Below, in pieces: positions 22,032 through 34,380 of a stretch of 64,000 nucleotides of DNA. Under the pieces are notes generated by a model. The model was not told the origin of the DNA and searched no databases. It saw only the letters and a program-made list of their open reading frames with translations. Position 1 is the first letter of the stretch. Every line of letters starts with the position of its first letter. A program made the position numbers and the translations under genes. The DNA comes from Pseudovirgaria hyperparasitica (Eukaryota > Ascomycota > Dothideomycetes > Acrospermales > Acrospermaceae), in assembly GCF_010093815.1 (NCBI RefSeq), contig NW_022985549.1, forward strand, positions 434,001 to 498,000. The letters are read 5' to 3'.

Positions 22032-22722
22032 CTTGAAGCTCCTCAGCTTATCAGACTGCTGTGTATTGGAGCAGTGGAGCACCTGGATGTGCCATGGTAC
22101 TTTCGTGCGCTTTATACTCGTTTGAGACAAAACTATTTAGCTGAACCCTCCATTGCTGTGCCTTGTACATCGTTCCGCAGCTTTTTAGCAGCAGTACGAA
22201 CTGCATGGGTGCCAAGACAGCACCATTCATTTAGATTCATTTAGGCTGCCAGAAATGCCAATGATGAGGCCTGCTTTCAAAGCATGCCGCGATGCAAGAA
22301 AATGACGTTGAGTGAAGTTTCCGCGGCTTGTTCGCCCACGCTATTGAAGGCACATCGTGCGTTGACAGCGGACAGAGATTGGACAAGATGGATCAACAGC
22401 AGGTCGTTCTATGAATGGATGATGATTATGTTCCTAGGGTCTCCGGGGCTCCACGAAAAGCTTAGCTGCGGGCCCAAGCTCCAGCTCCAAATGAAAAAGC
22501 CCGCCTCAAGCGTCACCCCCCTTCATATATGCCCAACGTCATCTAATATACATCTCTGCGAAGTGGTTCTACATGATGAAAACGTAAATTCCATTGCCAG
22601 TCCATTCTCGTGTTCGTACGCCTGGAACTCTGTCATTTATCCTAGTCGTTACGCCATTACACTCAACTGCTTCCAAAGCTTCCCCTCTGATCGCTCGCAT
22701 TGACAGCTATCATGGCAGTAGA
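22032..22722. other. Intergenic interval between PhoD and DHA1 genes
   Basis: 691 bp holding the PhoD promoter and the transporter 3' flank. An open frame at 22284-22703 (plus) has no motif, no hydrophobic pattern and no homology I recognise, and is not called. Confidence 0.45.
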
Positions 22723-24368
22723 TCAGACTCCCTGTCTCTTTACCCTTTTCAACTCGAGCACCGCCTGAAAGAATGTCAGTAATGAAGCCCTCCTTTGTCT
22801 AAGGAGAGGACCCACGGCTGGAATTGCGCCACTAAAGGTAAGACTTGCCAGTCCTATGCTCATTAGCCTCCATCCATAGTTGTCCATGAGATAGCCTGCG
22901 AATGTCGTCCCCATGAGGAGACCTATCGAATTGGCAACGTTGAGTAGAGAAGAGGATTGGGCGTATCCACCGCCAGAATAGCCTTCAAATGCCGCCGGAT
23001 TGTCCCTTTCAAGCTGGTCAACGCAAGCAGACATTTCGGATGCGAGTGGTGCTCCTATCAAAGTGTGCACACAGCCCAAACCAACCAGCAGCACAATCAA
23101 CAAATAGACCTTGCTTGTCCCTTCTTGGTCGACTAGCATGAGCAGCGCTTGCATGACCGCTGCAAGACAGCAACCTATAATTGCAAACCAGCGCGGCTTC
23201 GACTTTTCCGCCCAAGACCCGACCAGTGGTGCTGTTAAACTCGGCACTGCAAGTGTCAGATAGATGAGCCCAGCAAACATAGGACTCCATCCGAAACGCC
23301 GCTTCACGTACAGCGCCAGTACACAATCATATGCGCCTAAGACTGCGACATACACGCAAAACCCCCAGAATGCCACAAAAAATCGAGGAGTGATGAAGAA
23401 CTGTATGACGAGTGGTAACTGATGCTTTTTGGGGGGGTTTTTCGGCAGCATCGCAGGACTCGAGACCCCGTTCTGTCGCCCATCAGTAGGTTGAACGCTA
23501 GGTTCACAGCCAATAGCCTTTGTGAATATCACGTCGCCCTCATTTCCTTCCTCGTCTTTCGGTATGTACTGGGCTGCCGTTTTCTTCTCAATCATTAAAA
23601 TTCGAAGAAGAATGTCGACGGTGAGCAATCCAGCACACATGCCGAAAACAGACATGTACCCACTGTGCTCGTATACAATACCTCCAAGGGTAGGGCTCAG
23701 AATGTAGCCGACACTAACGCCACTGAGAACAATTCCAGTTGACTGTCCTACTTCTCCCTTGGGCACAGAATCAATAACAACAGCGAGGCCAACACTCCAT
23801 ACGATAGCAGAGGCTATAGCTTGACGGATTCGGCTCGCAACAAGTAACCATACGTCTTCCGCGAGTCCAAACAGTATCGTTCCTAGGATGGCCATGATGA
23901 GCCCAAATACGAACGGGACTTGTCGATTGCTTGAACGGTCGGCTATATATCCGCAAATTGCTGGACGCTGATTAGCTGATGAATTTCTTCTGATGTATCA
24001 CTTCTCACGAGAGAGCACCAGGCCTGCTATGCCAAACAAAGCGAACAAAAATGACTCCCACCATTGTACTATCGAACACGTCAGGCTGTACGTCCACACT
24101 GCAAATGACGTTTACATACTGTCCTCCGTGTCGATACCCGCTCGTTCATGCAGCGCGAATGGAAACACTGGCACAACCTGTGCGAGTCAAAATTGGAGCA
24201 CATCCCTACGAAAGGATTACATACCACGGCATACAGGAGCGTATCAGTGAACACAGCAGCAGTCACAGTAAAGATGATAAACCATTTTGAACTTCGAAAG
24301 GCCAAGAACATTGGCGCCTTTCGGTCCACCTTCTTTGCCCGCTCGATGAGAGGTGTTGTTTCGCTCAT
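22723..24368 (-). CDS. MFS transporter, DHA1 / vesicular-amine-transporter-like, 499 aa
   Basis: Exons 24368-24225, 24177-24120, 24068-24009 and 23960-22723, introns 47, 51 and 48 bp. Twelve membrane helices are expected. Helix 1 (WFIIFTVTAAVFTDTLLYAVVVPVFPF) carries the D and P residues typical of the family, and the helix 2-3 loop reads SPICGYIADRSSNRQ, the MFS signature of vesicular amine/DHA1 transporters. GVSVGYILSPTLGG fits the drug-antiporter motif C region. A charged cytosolic loop of about 70 residues splits the two halves, and it contains an A5-C7-A5 run in the sense strand (23426-23442). Likely a proton-coupled plasma-membrane or vacuolar exporter; the substrate is unknown. No neighbouring pathway genes. 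Confidence 0.9.
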
Positions 24369-25327
24369 TGTGTCTCCAACTGACGGGACCTGGAAGCAGA
24401 GAATGATAGGGGACGACGCAAGCCATACACACCAATAGCTTTATATATCGGAAGAAAGTGACCTAGAGCACATTTCAGATCGGCGTGCTTCTCCAGTCAT
24501 GCACTGACGGGGCCTGCCCCGAAGCACTAATGCCGTCAGATCCCCGTGAATATAACACTGTCTTCAAGCTTGCGGAGCTTACCGGGCTTGGAAGCCGCCC
24601 CTTGTGGAAATATCAGCAATGGCGTTTTGGAAAGACAGTCCAGATCAACCCGAAAAAGCAATATCTTACATAGCGTCGTGTCGTGTCACTATGCTCGGCG
24701 TATGGATATCCATCACGGCGCGTCCTTCCCGGAAGGTAACGGTACCAGGACCCTTGGACGTCTGCATGTAGGCATCGTGCAATCCACCCACACTGCCTTT
24801 TCCACCCAGGAAGATCCTGCAGCCCATCTGCATCTTGGACACACAAGGCTGAACTGAGTTCGACCATACAATAATCGACCTGACGTGTGCGGGATCCTTT
24901 GCTCTTTGCTACGAATCGAATCCATCCGAATTGATCGTAAATCCGTCCGATCAATTTCAAATTTTTGAATAGGCTGCAGGAAGCACAGACGCCACTCCTT
25001 TTTCATCCCGTGCACAAGCAGCATTGTAGTCGCCAAGAGCTAGATATGGTTGCATTGATCTACAGACGATCGTAGTTCCGTTGCGATGCAGTTCATAAAG
25101 CATCCTCGCTCTTATCTTTTGACCATCACGTCTAAGCTTTCTTTTGCTTTGAGGACATGAGGAAGGGCATAGAAAATGCGACGTGCATGAGGAGCGCTCA
25201 AGAGGTAGCTGGGAAGAGAGTTGTCTGGAGCCTGCGATTGTCAATCAAGGTGGATATATTGCTTACTAATCCTGAGATACAATGCTGGAGGATTGAACGC
25301 TACATTCTAGCATCAAAGTCACTTATC
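24369..25327. other. Interval with an unassigned open stretch
   Basis: No firm gene. On the minus strand 24669-24902 is open for 78 codons without a usable start and reads like protein (for example GCRIFLGGKGSVGGLHDAYM and GTVTFREGRAVMDIHTPS), ending near a possible donor. Its upstream continuation was not found. It may be an exon of an unrecognised or decayed gene. Confidence 0.35.
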
Positions 25328-26032
25328 TCACAGTACAACAGCAGCGACCGCAATAGCAAAAGCTCCAACACCAAAAGTCTTCGCAGCTCGTACCGCACCT
25401 GCACTCCCTGTATCACCCCCACCATTACCACCGTCGTTACCACCTTCTGGGATGGGCCCGAGTTTCTCCAGGCCAGCAGTCATAATGACCGGCACCTCAG
25501 TCGGGTTTGAGTCAGTGGTGGTGAGAGACGTTGTTTGCCTGCCAATACCTTCCGCCTCAGCCGTGACCGTGGCCACGCAGCTCATGCTATTGCCATTGTC
25601 TCCAATAACACAGGTCTGGGCCTGCTGCAAGCGGACGCTTTGCCCTAGTGTGCTTGTCGCAATGTCGAAATTGATGTATTCAGTGTTCGGACGGAAGGTG
25701 TACTGAATGCTGCTGATAAGCCCGCATTCAGACGCGTAGTCAGTATTCGCTGTCTGGAAGGGACAGTCCATGGAGACGACGGTGCCGGAGGGGTTGACGG
25801 TGACGACGGAGCCGTAGAAGGTGACATCGTCGAAGTCCAGGGCAGCAGAGAAGATGTTGCCGCCGAAATCGTCGTCAAGGTAATGCAGAGATGTTGTGAC
25901 GGCATTTGTTGGTACAGATGGCGCACTGGTTGACATGACAGTCGTCCCGCCAGATGTTGGTGCGGGAGTGCTAGACTGTGCAATGACGGTGGTGGCAGCG
26001 CAGAGCGCAAGGGACGCAGTGATTGACTTCAT
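25328..26032 (-). CDS. GPI-anchored-type cell surface protein, 234 aa
   Basis: Intronless. Signal peptide MKSITASLALCAATTVIAQ, a Ser/Thr/Pro-rich spacer, a globular part (about residues 48-170) with few cysteines (SMDCPF, ASECGL, TCVIGD, SMSCVA, likely two disulfides), then a Gly/Asp/Asn-rich linker and a C-terminal hydrophobic tail (TFGVGAFAIAVAAVVL) preceded by small residues (GSAGA) suited to GPI attachment. Similar proteins are common and unnamed in Pezizomycotina. Cell wall or plasma membrane location is inferred from the two end signals. Function unknown. Confidence 0.85.
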   Translation of the reverse strand: MKSITASLALCAATTVIAQSSTPAPTSGGTTVMSTSAPSVPTNAVTTSLHYLDDDFGGNIFSAALDFDDVTFYGSVVTVNPSGTVVSMDCPFQTANTDYASECGLISSIQYTFRPNTEYINFDIATSTLGQSVRLQQAQTCVIGDNGNSMSCVATVTAEAEGIGRQTTSLTTTDSNPTEVPVIMTAGLEKLGPIPEGGNDGGNGGGDTGSAGAVRAAKTFGVGAFAIAVAAVVL

Positions 26033-27182
26033 GTTGACGATCGTATCGTGCTACACGTAGGTTGTCTATTTCGACGGCTGGTGAGAAGCTCTGGATATGA
26101 ATTCTGACAATGCGGAGGCAGCGCACATAATCAATTTATAGGTAAAAATCGCCGCCTGTGCCGTCGCATGCGCGCAGCCAGGAAAATCTGCAACTGAGTA
26201 ATTACCACAGAAGCTCGAATAACGTCAACGGTCAGATGCTGCCTAGCCAACTCCGGGAAGACGGGGGCCAAATGACCAAGCACTAGGTAAGGATGAGTGT
26301 TGGTAACTGTGCCCCAGCGGCTCAGCCTCGTCCAAGAGCTGACCATCATGTTTCTATGGTAAATAATAGCAGTACCTGTTAATGGTTATGACGAAAGGCG
26401 GTAATTGGGTTTGGCGTGTCGGTGTCAGCCTCGCCGGCGTCGCGAGTTATTTCCGTGTATGGCCAAGTGTATGGCGCGAAGCAGTGTAGTGTGTTCCTGG
26501 GCGCCTTGGGTAGTTGGTGCCAGCGGTGCAGGATTTGCGAACGCGAACAGTCAGATGAGACTGTCTGGGTTCGTGTTGAGGTGAATATAGTGAGTGTATT
26601 CACGCAAGCTCTTATAACCCAAGGCGATATCCATGCAGACGTGAAAGCAGTGTAGTTGTTCAAGGGAGAGGATGATCAAGATATGAGACTATGCCAAAAG
26701 TGGCAGTCCAAGCGATATCCGAGGCTGGACTGACTCGCTGCGGACTTGTGTGGGACGGAGGAGCCAAGTTCTGATGAATTGACTTTTAAGCAAACAATAG
26801 AGCGGCGCAGGTAAGGTCTGATTGGATACAGACTGTTTGGCCAGAGGATTCGATATTGATCTTGGAAGCCCGTTGATCTACGAGCTCAAGATTGTTTGGA
26901 TGCAAGACTAAGCCTCTTTCAACGTCGAACTGGCACCAATTCATGTACTCCAGTCCACTGTTCAGGCTGTTGAGATTTGATGGCTTTGTTGCTGCAGGTG
27001 GTCATGCCAGCAGTATTGCCAGTAAAATTGATCAAACTGACGTGTGTGGCGTCATAAGTTTTCCCGTCGGTCTTCTTGGTAACGCGAAGGATATGAATGA
27101 ACATCTCATACACGAATGCGAGATTATGGCAAAGTACAAGATTGAGGCTGAGTCAATGATCGCTCTTGTCACATGGTGTGGC
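26033..27182. other. Gene-free interval
   Basis: 1.15 kb between the GPI-type gene and the regulator 3' end. Only short frames are present, none convincing. It contains the promoter of the GPI-type gene, in which no specific element could be named. Confidence 0.45.
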
Positions 27183-29033
27183 TTACAGAAAGACGTAACT
27201 TTTCGATGGTGTTCTCTTGGCAGAGCTCTGCTTGGACTGTTGCACGGCGACATCGTCCACTGTAATCTTCGACGCGCAGCACTCGCGGCCCCTCCAGCCT
27301 TTGCAGGTTGCGGTACAATGAGATGTCTCTGGTGTAGATATTGGCAGTTCGGCGTCGCTGAAGATCTGTACATGCCGGAATCGTTTCGTGTTCGGCAGCG
27401 GTAAGGTGTTCTTAAAATGCGTCTGACCTTTTCTCAGATCAAGCAAGTTGCAGGGCTTGGGGGTCTTCAGCTTATTCTCAGCGGCAGGATGGCAATGAAT
27501 ATCATAGAAGTCACCTTCCTCAAGTTCGACTACCTTCTGCATGATGCTAGCAGTGACTGCGCCATTCCAAAGACATTCGCTGAACCGAGTCCTCGCTAGA
27601 AAATCAATGGCCTTACGGCGAATCGATGGGTTGCGGCATTTCATGGCGGTGACAGTCAATGGAGGTATAATTCCTGATCCCATAACAAACTTCTTTCGAG
27701 ACTCTCTCGGGTTCGAATAACACGGTGGCGGACTGACGTATTCGTCCAATGTCACCGCCTCGTCGATGATTGCTTGAAACTCGGGGTTGTAATCGTCGTA
27801 GACCATCTCGTCTAAAATGGTGTCCTCTTCAGGCATGGTTGACAACCAAATGTATGTCATGATATATCGCATGCGTGATACACGCACGGCGATAGACCTT
27901 TCTATAGGATTCAGGCGGCGTCGGTCGTCAATCATGTCATTGAAGAGCAAGAGCCATCGTGCGAGGAACACCTGTAATTCTGATTTCCTGGAAGCGCTGA
28001 TACCCTCTCGACAGGGCGTGCATACGCCGTCGATTGTCCAGAGTAGCCGATAGGAAGTAAAGATCTGGCCTTGAATCGACTCGATGACCTCCGACGATTC
28101 CTGGAGACTGGCAAAGCGCGTGAGATATTTCAGGTCCTGGAGGTTAGTATAACTCCACGGGATCGTATGAATATCTGGATAGCCTAGTATACAAGATTGC
28201 AGATTCATGCGGACAACTGCTAACAGAATTTCTTTGTCGATAGAAGCTGGGACTCGCTCAGCCCGTGATATTTTGGATGGGTATGTCTTGACAAGCGCTA
28301 TGGATGCCTCACGATGGGCTATGGCCGTGACACATGAGCCGCGAGCAATATCGATGCACATGAAGAGTATGCATGATACAAGAATTGTCTGGAGACTTTC
28401 ATGCTCAGAGTCCTTGGATTGGAAGAAGGGTTGCAGCAGCCGAATCGACTTATTGTAATGCCATAGTGATACCTTTTCTAGGCGCGAGTAGCTCTCATCA
28501 TCGACGTGCTCCTGTGCACGCTGCAGAGTAGCCAGACTCGCCACGCCGTGTAAAATGGCGCGGTTGTTTAAGCAGAATTTCGGGACAATCTGCTTCCAGA
28601 AGTTGCCTGGAGATGATCCGATAAGCTTGTTCGATCCTATGAGCCGGAAGTATTCAAAGCAATCGAATTCCTGTTTATCAAATCGCATGTCAATAGGTAA
28701 GAGCCCTTGGAATACATCTGCCAAAAGGGGGCTCTTGACCACAGTAGTCGTGTCGATCTTGGCGTCATATGTGATAGACCAGAAACCATAGCCATCGCAC
28801 TGGCGTCCAGTAGATACGCATTTCTTACAGGAAGGTTTCGTTTCATCGCACTTGATACGACGTGTCCTGTGATGGATGATGAATCAGGTTTATGCAGCAC
28901 AGGCAGGTCACAAGCTGACATACCTGCAGGTACGGCAACCTGTCTTAGATCGATGCTTGAATTGCTTCTGACGTGGAGGATTCGGTATGCGGTTCGTGGA
29001 CGTAACAACAGATAACGCATTCTCTACAGCCAT
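27183..29033 (-). CDS. Zn2Cys6 transcription factor with fungal regulatory domain, 597 aa
   Basis: Exons 29033-28924 and 28866-27183; the 57-bp intron interrupts the zinc cluster, as is common. The binuclear cluster is at residues about 30-60: GCRTCRTRRIKCDETKPSC followed by KKC and, six residues on, the last Cys of GRQC. Spacing CX2CX6C..CX2CX6C is intact, with the basic loop between the second and third Cys. The rest is the DUF3468-like (Fungal_trans_2) helical regulatory region found in many pathway-specific regulators, including a conserved FEYFR...(IGSSPGNFWKQIVPK) start. Binds CGG-type half-sites in the nucleus. Its target genes are not evident. The first residues before the cluster are basic (PPRQKQFKHRSKTG). 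Confidence 0.93.
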
Positions 29034-31259
29034 GTTAACTTCTAATGGTCCAGAGGAATGATTTGTTCTAATCGAGAACAATGAATGCTTCTGAAGCCCA
29101 TGACAACAGTGGCTTGAGTTGCCTACAGCGTCTTGGGTCAGCAGTCTCGGTTGACAATTCTTCCTCTCGGTCTAAAGTAAGTACGAAGCCAAGGAGCTTT
29201 ATGCTGCCATCAGTGGAGAACTTATGGCGGTGCGTGTGGCTGCGTATGGACAAGAATAGACATTATTGGGACAGCCGGAATCACACTCGTGTACAGTTAT
29301 TGGTGTGTTCGTTTATCCTTAACTCTGATTGGTATATTTGTCATGTCTGACTGCATGCTACCAGGTCAGCACGGCGTAATTTCGGTGGAATTGCGCGTTC
29401 AGCTCTCGTATAGCCTCTGATTACCACTTGTTAACCAGGCGAGAATTCTTAACCTTTCATATATTTCTTCTCATATCTCAAGCCCATAGAACTGCCGAAT
29501 GTGTAGAGCATGCAGTTCGGCGGCAATTCCGAATATCCTCGCTTCGTTCCTCAGCGCCACTGGCTACTGTTCTTCGGAAACAAATCATAGTATACGTACG
29601 CTACATCGATACAATAGTACAATTGTGAATGCTACCCTACATGAGAAACAGCACTCCGAAATGCCACAGGGACGCCTCCTTGTGTGAAGACAATCCACCT
29701 CCTATGGCAGCACCAGGCAAGCAGGTAAATCATCAACAAAGCTTACAGCTAAACCGAGTCATCCATCGCACCTCGCCGCCCGTACGGCTCCTCTCCATCT
29801 CACTACCGGCGCGACTCATCTCCGACAACCATTATAGGCTATACAATTACGTTCCATTCTCCATGTCAGACGTCTTGTCTCTATTGCGACTATCTAATTC
29901 AAATCGATCTTGCTAGTGTTTATTTGATGATCACGCTCAATATCATCTACAAGGCTGGCTACTCATACTAGATCTTGCACTGCAGCTTTCACATGAAACC
30001 GGCGATCTGCCGATTCTCAGTCTTCTCGGCTGCTTCAACTTTATTCTGTGCTACTCAAAGCCTTAACAATGCCCGTCAATCACCGTCTACTTCTTGCTCA
30101 GATGAGCTGCAACCATCAGGAATGTAAGGCATGTCGCAGTCATGAAAATACATTGCTCTGCTCATTCGTCAACATACAGGTCTCGACCATTCGCGCCATC
30201 CCAGTCTGAATACAAGCGGTCTATCAGCCAGAGGTGTGATAAACCTGATCTGAAAGTTGAGCCGCTTCTGTCCACTCAGACAGGAAGAATTATGTTTATG
30301 TTTTAAGATCTTCTCGCATGTCAACGGTCATGCGGATATGGCGAGGGATGGCCGCGTATCCGTTCCATCGTGGAGTTCACGTGCTTGGAGCTACACAGTA
30401 TCGCCGCATATGCACGATAAGACCCTCGAAAAACTTGACTTTTAGCCTGTCACAAATCCGATACTTCGTGGAAATAAAGCTTTTCCATTGTCACTCAGCG
30501 CTAGTACTCGCTGTCCGTCGCGCATAATCGAATTAAGGCTGCACTCAGCAAGCAAAAGAATTTCATGAATTCCCGGAGAACAACCTAGGCGCGCAACACA
30601 TCGTCATAGAACGGTACTTTCTACGGACACAGTATTTAGATCAGCACTCAGGAACGTTTTATTACTAAAGTAGACCTATACTTACTATTCCGATCCCTAC
30701 TAGCGCATTCTGATTGGTCGCCGGAGTTAAGCGTATTTACCTGACAATTAATCAGCACTTTGTACACCGGCTAACCACTAATCATAATTTGGACATCCTG
30801 GGCGCTTTGGCTATGACTCCAAACTCTATCCCTATCTTTGTTCTCTTTCCAGGTGAAGAAGCATTGCGAAACACCAAGGAAGCTAGTAGAAATGTTGCTG
30901 ACTGAGGCACCTATGGGCGTGCCTTGACTTTATTGGTCCAACTACCCCAGTGTCTCATACAGGCCCCACATATTGTACTGCTTTCAGCAGTGACGATTAG
31001 ACATGTACTCTAGTACGTTGTTAGAAATCCATGGCTGTTACTAATCCTGTGTTGTGTTGTGCTGTGACCTGTCGGAGCAATGAGTATAGATCATATATGA
31101 TGAACAAAGCAGCTCTGACAGTTCTCCATATATACTCTCTCATTGCAATCGTCATTTCCAACTATCTCGCTTGCTGGAGCTTTACATCTCTCATTTTTCT
31201 TCTGCCCCTTCTTTCCTCTCTTCCATCTCTTCATCATCTGGAGCAAAACATAAATCACA
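29034..31259. other. Long gene-free interval
   Basis: 2.2 kb with many stops in all frames; no frame over 100 codons and no recognisable motif. It contains the regulator promoter at its left end and the DHA2 promoter at its right end (the 150 bases before the DHA2 start are CT-rich with TCTTCC runs, typical of a fungal leader). Confidence 0.5.
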
Positions 31260-33074
31260 ATGACGACCACACTGACGCGCTCGACGACGACATCGCAGAC
31301 AGACCTTGACGCTGTGAAAGAAAAAGACGACCATCATGATTCCATCGATCTGGAAAAGGCCCCATCGTCCGCTGCGTCTTCAACCCACAGTCCACTGCCA
31401 TCTCGCAAATATCATGGCCTGTCCTGGTTCGCTGTCTGCGCTGCCGTCTACTCATCCGCGTTCCTCTACGGCCTCGACACTACCATCGTCGCCGACATCC
31501 AGTCCTTTGCCGTCGAAGACTTTGGAGATGTCGAAAAGCTCGGATGGCTTGGAATTGGATTCGCATTGGGCAGCGTAGCAACAATTCTGAGCTTTGGAAA
31601 AGCATATGGGGTCTTTGATGTAAAATGGTATATATCTTCCTTCCTTTGCTGTGGTATTCGTTATGGATATATCCGGACTGACTTTTATCCAGGCTCTTCA
31701 TCGCCTCTCTCGTCATGTTCGAAGCAGGCTCTGCACTATGTGGAGGGGCACCAAGCATGAATGCACTCATCGTCGGTCGCGTGTGGGCCGGCGCAGGTGG
31801 TGCAGGCATGTATCTAGGCGCTCTTAACATTGTGGCGATAAACACCAGCAACAAGGAACGGCCGTTATACACAAGCTTGATCGGCCTCTTCTGGGGGGCT
31901 GGATGTATTCTAGGGCCTGTAATTGGCGGTGCTTTTGCGGACTCGGCTGCGACGTGGCGTTGGGTGAGTTCGATACTGATCTCCAGTGCAACCCGAGAGC
32001 TATGCTGACCGTGCAAAGGCATTCTACATTAATCTCATCCTATTCGCGCTTGTGAGCCCTGTTCTGGTCTTTGTACTGGAATCTTACCTCCCCCAGCCAG
32101 ACAAGACTCTTAGCCAACGCCTCCGCAACATGGACTGGCTTGGGGTAATCCTCAACGCCGCAGTCTACGTGCTCTACACCATGCCACTCACGCTGGGCGG
32201 TACAACATGGTCCTGGACAGAAGGCCGGCAAATTACGCTATACGTCGTCTTCTTCGCCGCACTCATCCTCTTCGCTGTAACCCAGAAATACTCCATCTTC
32301 ACAACCCCTGAGAACCGACTTTTTTCTGTCGACTTCCTCAAGGATCGGACCATGGTGTTACTGTACATCGCCACCTCCTGTGTCGCAAGTACGATGTTCA
32401 TAGTCATCTATTATATCCCCCTATACTTCTCCTTCGTCTTCGGCTTCTCTGGCGTCCAATCCGCGGTCGCATTGCTCCCCTTCATCGTCGTCGCAATCAC
32501 CAGCATCATGCTCAACGGCGCCCTCATGCCTCGCTTCGGATACTACCAGCCGTGGTACATCGCCTCCTTCTTCTTCATGACAATCGGCGGCGCGCTCACA
32601 TACGCCCTCGTCGACGTACACACGTCCAAGTCCACAATCTACGGCTTCTCCGTCCTCATGGCCCTCGGTGCCGGTCTCGCGCAACAAGCAGCTTACAGCG
32701 TCGCTGCAAGCAAAGTCGAACTGCACCGCGTGCCTGATGCCATCGGCTTCATCAACACGAGCCAGATCGGTTCCACCGTCATTGCACTGACGATTACAAG
32801 CGCGATGTTCTAAAATATCGGATATGCGCACGTCAAGGCAGCGTTAAAGGGGCTAGACTTTTCACCAGCGGAAATCAGGGCAGCGTTAACGGGCACGAAG
32901 AGTACTGTGTTTCAGACTGTGGGTGAAGATGTGCGACAAGCGGTGATTGAGGCAATTGTGAAGGCCATTAGCAATGCGTATGTGTTGGTAATTGTGGCGG
33001 GGGCTCTGGGGCTCGTGGCGAGCTTGCTGATGAGGAGAGAGAAGCTCTTTATGGAGATCGTGGCTGGGGGTTAG
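31260..33074 (+). pseudogene. MFS transporter, DHA2 / AflT-TRI12-like, with in-frame stop before the last helix
   Basis: Exons 31260-31627, 31693-31963 and 32019-32813 give 477 residues ending at a TAA (32811-32813). The frame then stays open for 86 more codons to a TAG at 33072-33074 and clearly continues the family: NIGYAHVKAALKG, a TAF/luminal loop, and the final helix (YVLVIVAGALGLVASLLM) with a basic end. The expected codon before NIGY is Gln (CAA), so a single C to T change explains the stop. Upstream the protein is normal: acidic N-tail, LYGLDTTIVAD (motif D1), GLFWGAGCILGPVIGGAFAD (motif C) and TWRWAFYINL. DHA2 pumps export toxins or drugs by proton antiport through 14 helices. The truncated form would lose the last helix. 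It is either a recent pseudogene, a strain allele or a sequence error. Confidence 0.8.
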
Positions 33075-34380
33075 TGGAGTGCAGAATGAGCGGTGTACGG
33101 AATTGGCACATAAGAGTTTGGCAGGCTGTGGAAGGCGTCGCCTAACTGACATCCTATCAATGTGCGCATGGTGGATTTGATTATAGACATAATACCTGTC
33201 AGAAGTGGGACGGATTTGGTCATTTGGATAGAAAGTGTGTACACATGATTGTATAATCAGATACTATAATAATCAATCTCGTTGAATATATTCAGTAGTC
33301 CATATCTCTTCAGTGCATGAACCAACCATCAAAGCATGCGTGCTATCGCTAATAATATACTCTCTACATTTAACATCTATTGCTAGAATTTATTCTGTAA
33401 GACGATCTTTAAAGAATGAATTGACCAGATTCTCTTTAATCAGCATCACACACATAGTTTCTACTGACAATGTAGTAGTGCGTGTCACGCCATTTGCTTA
33501 CATCAAACCGCATTGAAGGGCAGTGAAAGTGCCTTCTACTGGCATAATTCGGTGTATATGATACTATCTATCTGGAACTATCACGCGGTCAGTCAATACA
33601 CTTTACCCTTGATCCTTCAACAGCATCCAGATATGCGGGCACTATGACATTAAGGCAGTATGAAGGGATGTCATCTTAGTTCTATAAGCAACTCTAACTT
33701 TTCATCTCATAAATCTATCCACATGTATCACAGTTGTTGATGTTGCTCTTTCACAGTGCTAAGGCTTGGTGAAGCTGAGACTTGGTATTAGTATCTCCAA
33801 TATTGGTTAAAACAAATGTAAGATTACTTGAGATATATGGTATATCAGTATCTATAAGCTTATACCCACTACTTCTTTGAAACATAGCATGCTGAGTGTA
33901 TAGAGATAAATATATGTACAGATAAGATTTCGTTATATATATATATGACATATGCACTTCTCGTCTTCTATCTTTCTACGAGAAAATCCTAATTTTGAAA
34001 CGCTGTAGTGTTATAAATAAATATAATTCACTACCTAGAGTGATAAGCTTAAAATACTCTAAGTAGATATTCAAGCGTATAGGTTTAAGACAGGCTTGCT
34101 TTATCTTTCGACTACTGTCTAATCTTAGGTCTATAGGGTACACCAGCCTGCTTAAAATCTTTACAGGGGTGATGATACTACAGCTGATCTCCGTCAACAG
34201 TTTCATAGTCCTCAGTAGTGAGTCTCGATTTGCTATATGGGATAATTGTAAATATGTTCGTGCTTCATGAGCATATTATTAGATGCGATAACCCAAGGTC
34301 ATCACGGGGCTATGACGTTGCCGAAATGACAACACTGGAGTATTTTGGGGTTTGCTGTCCCCACTGCATTTGGCTTTTCC
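33075..34380. other. AT-rich gene-free interval
   Basis: 1.3 kb, AT-rich from about 33240 with a TA run near 33935-33950. Short frames only. No repeats with matching ends were found. Confidence 0.5.

Noticed and set aside
22284-22703. 139-codon plus-strand frame between PhoD and the transporter
   Set aside because: No motif, no domain pattern and mixed composition; probably chance.
24957-25244. 95-codon minus-strand frame
   Set aside because: No ATG start, no recognisable family, overlaps other equally weak frames.
26892-27404. 170-codon plus-strand frame
   Set aside because: Mostly antisense to the 3' end of the Zn2Cys6 regulator; no independent features.
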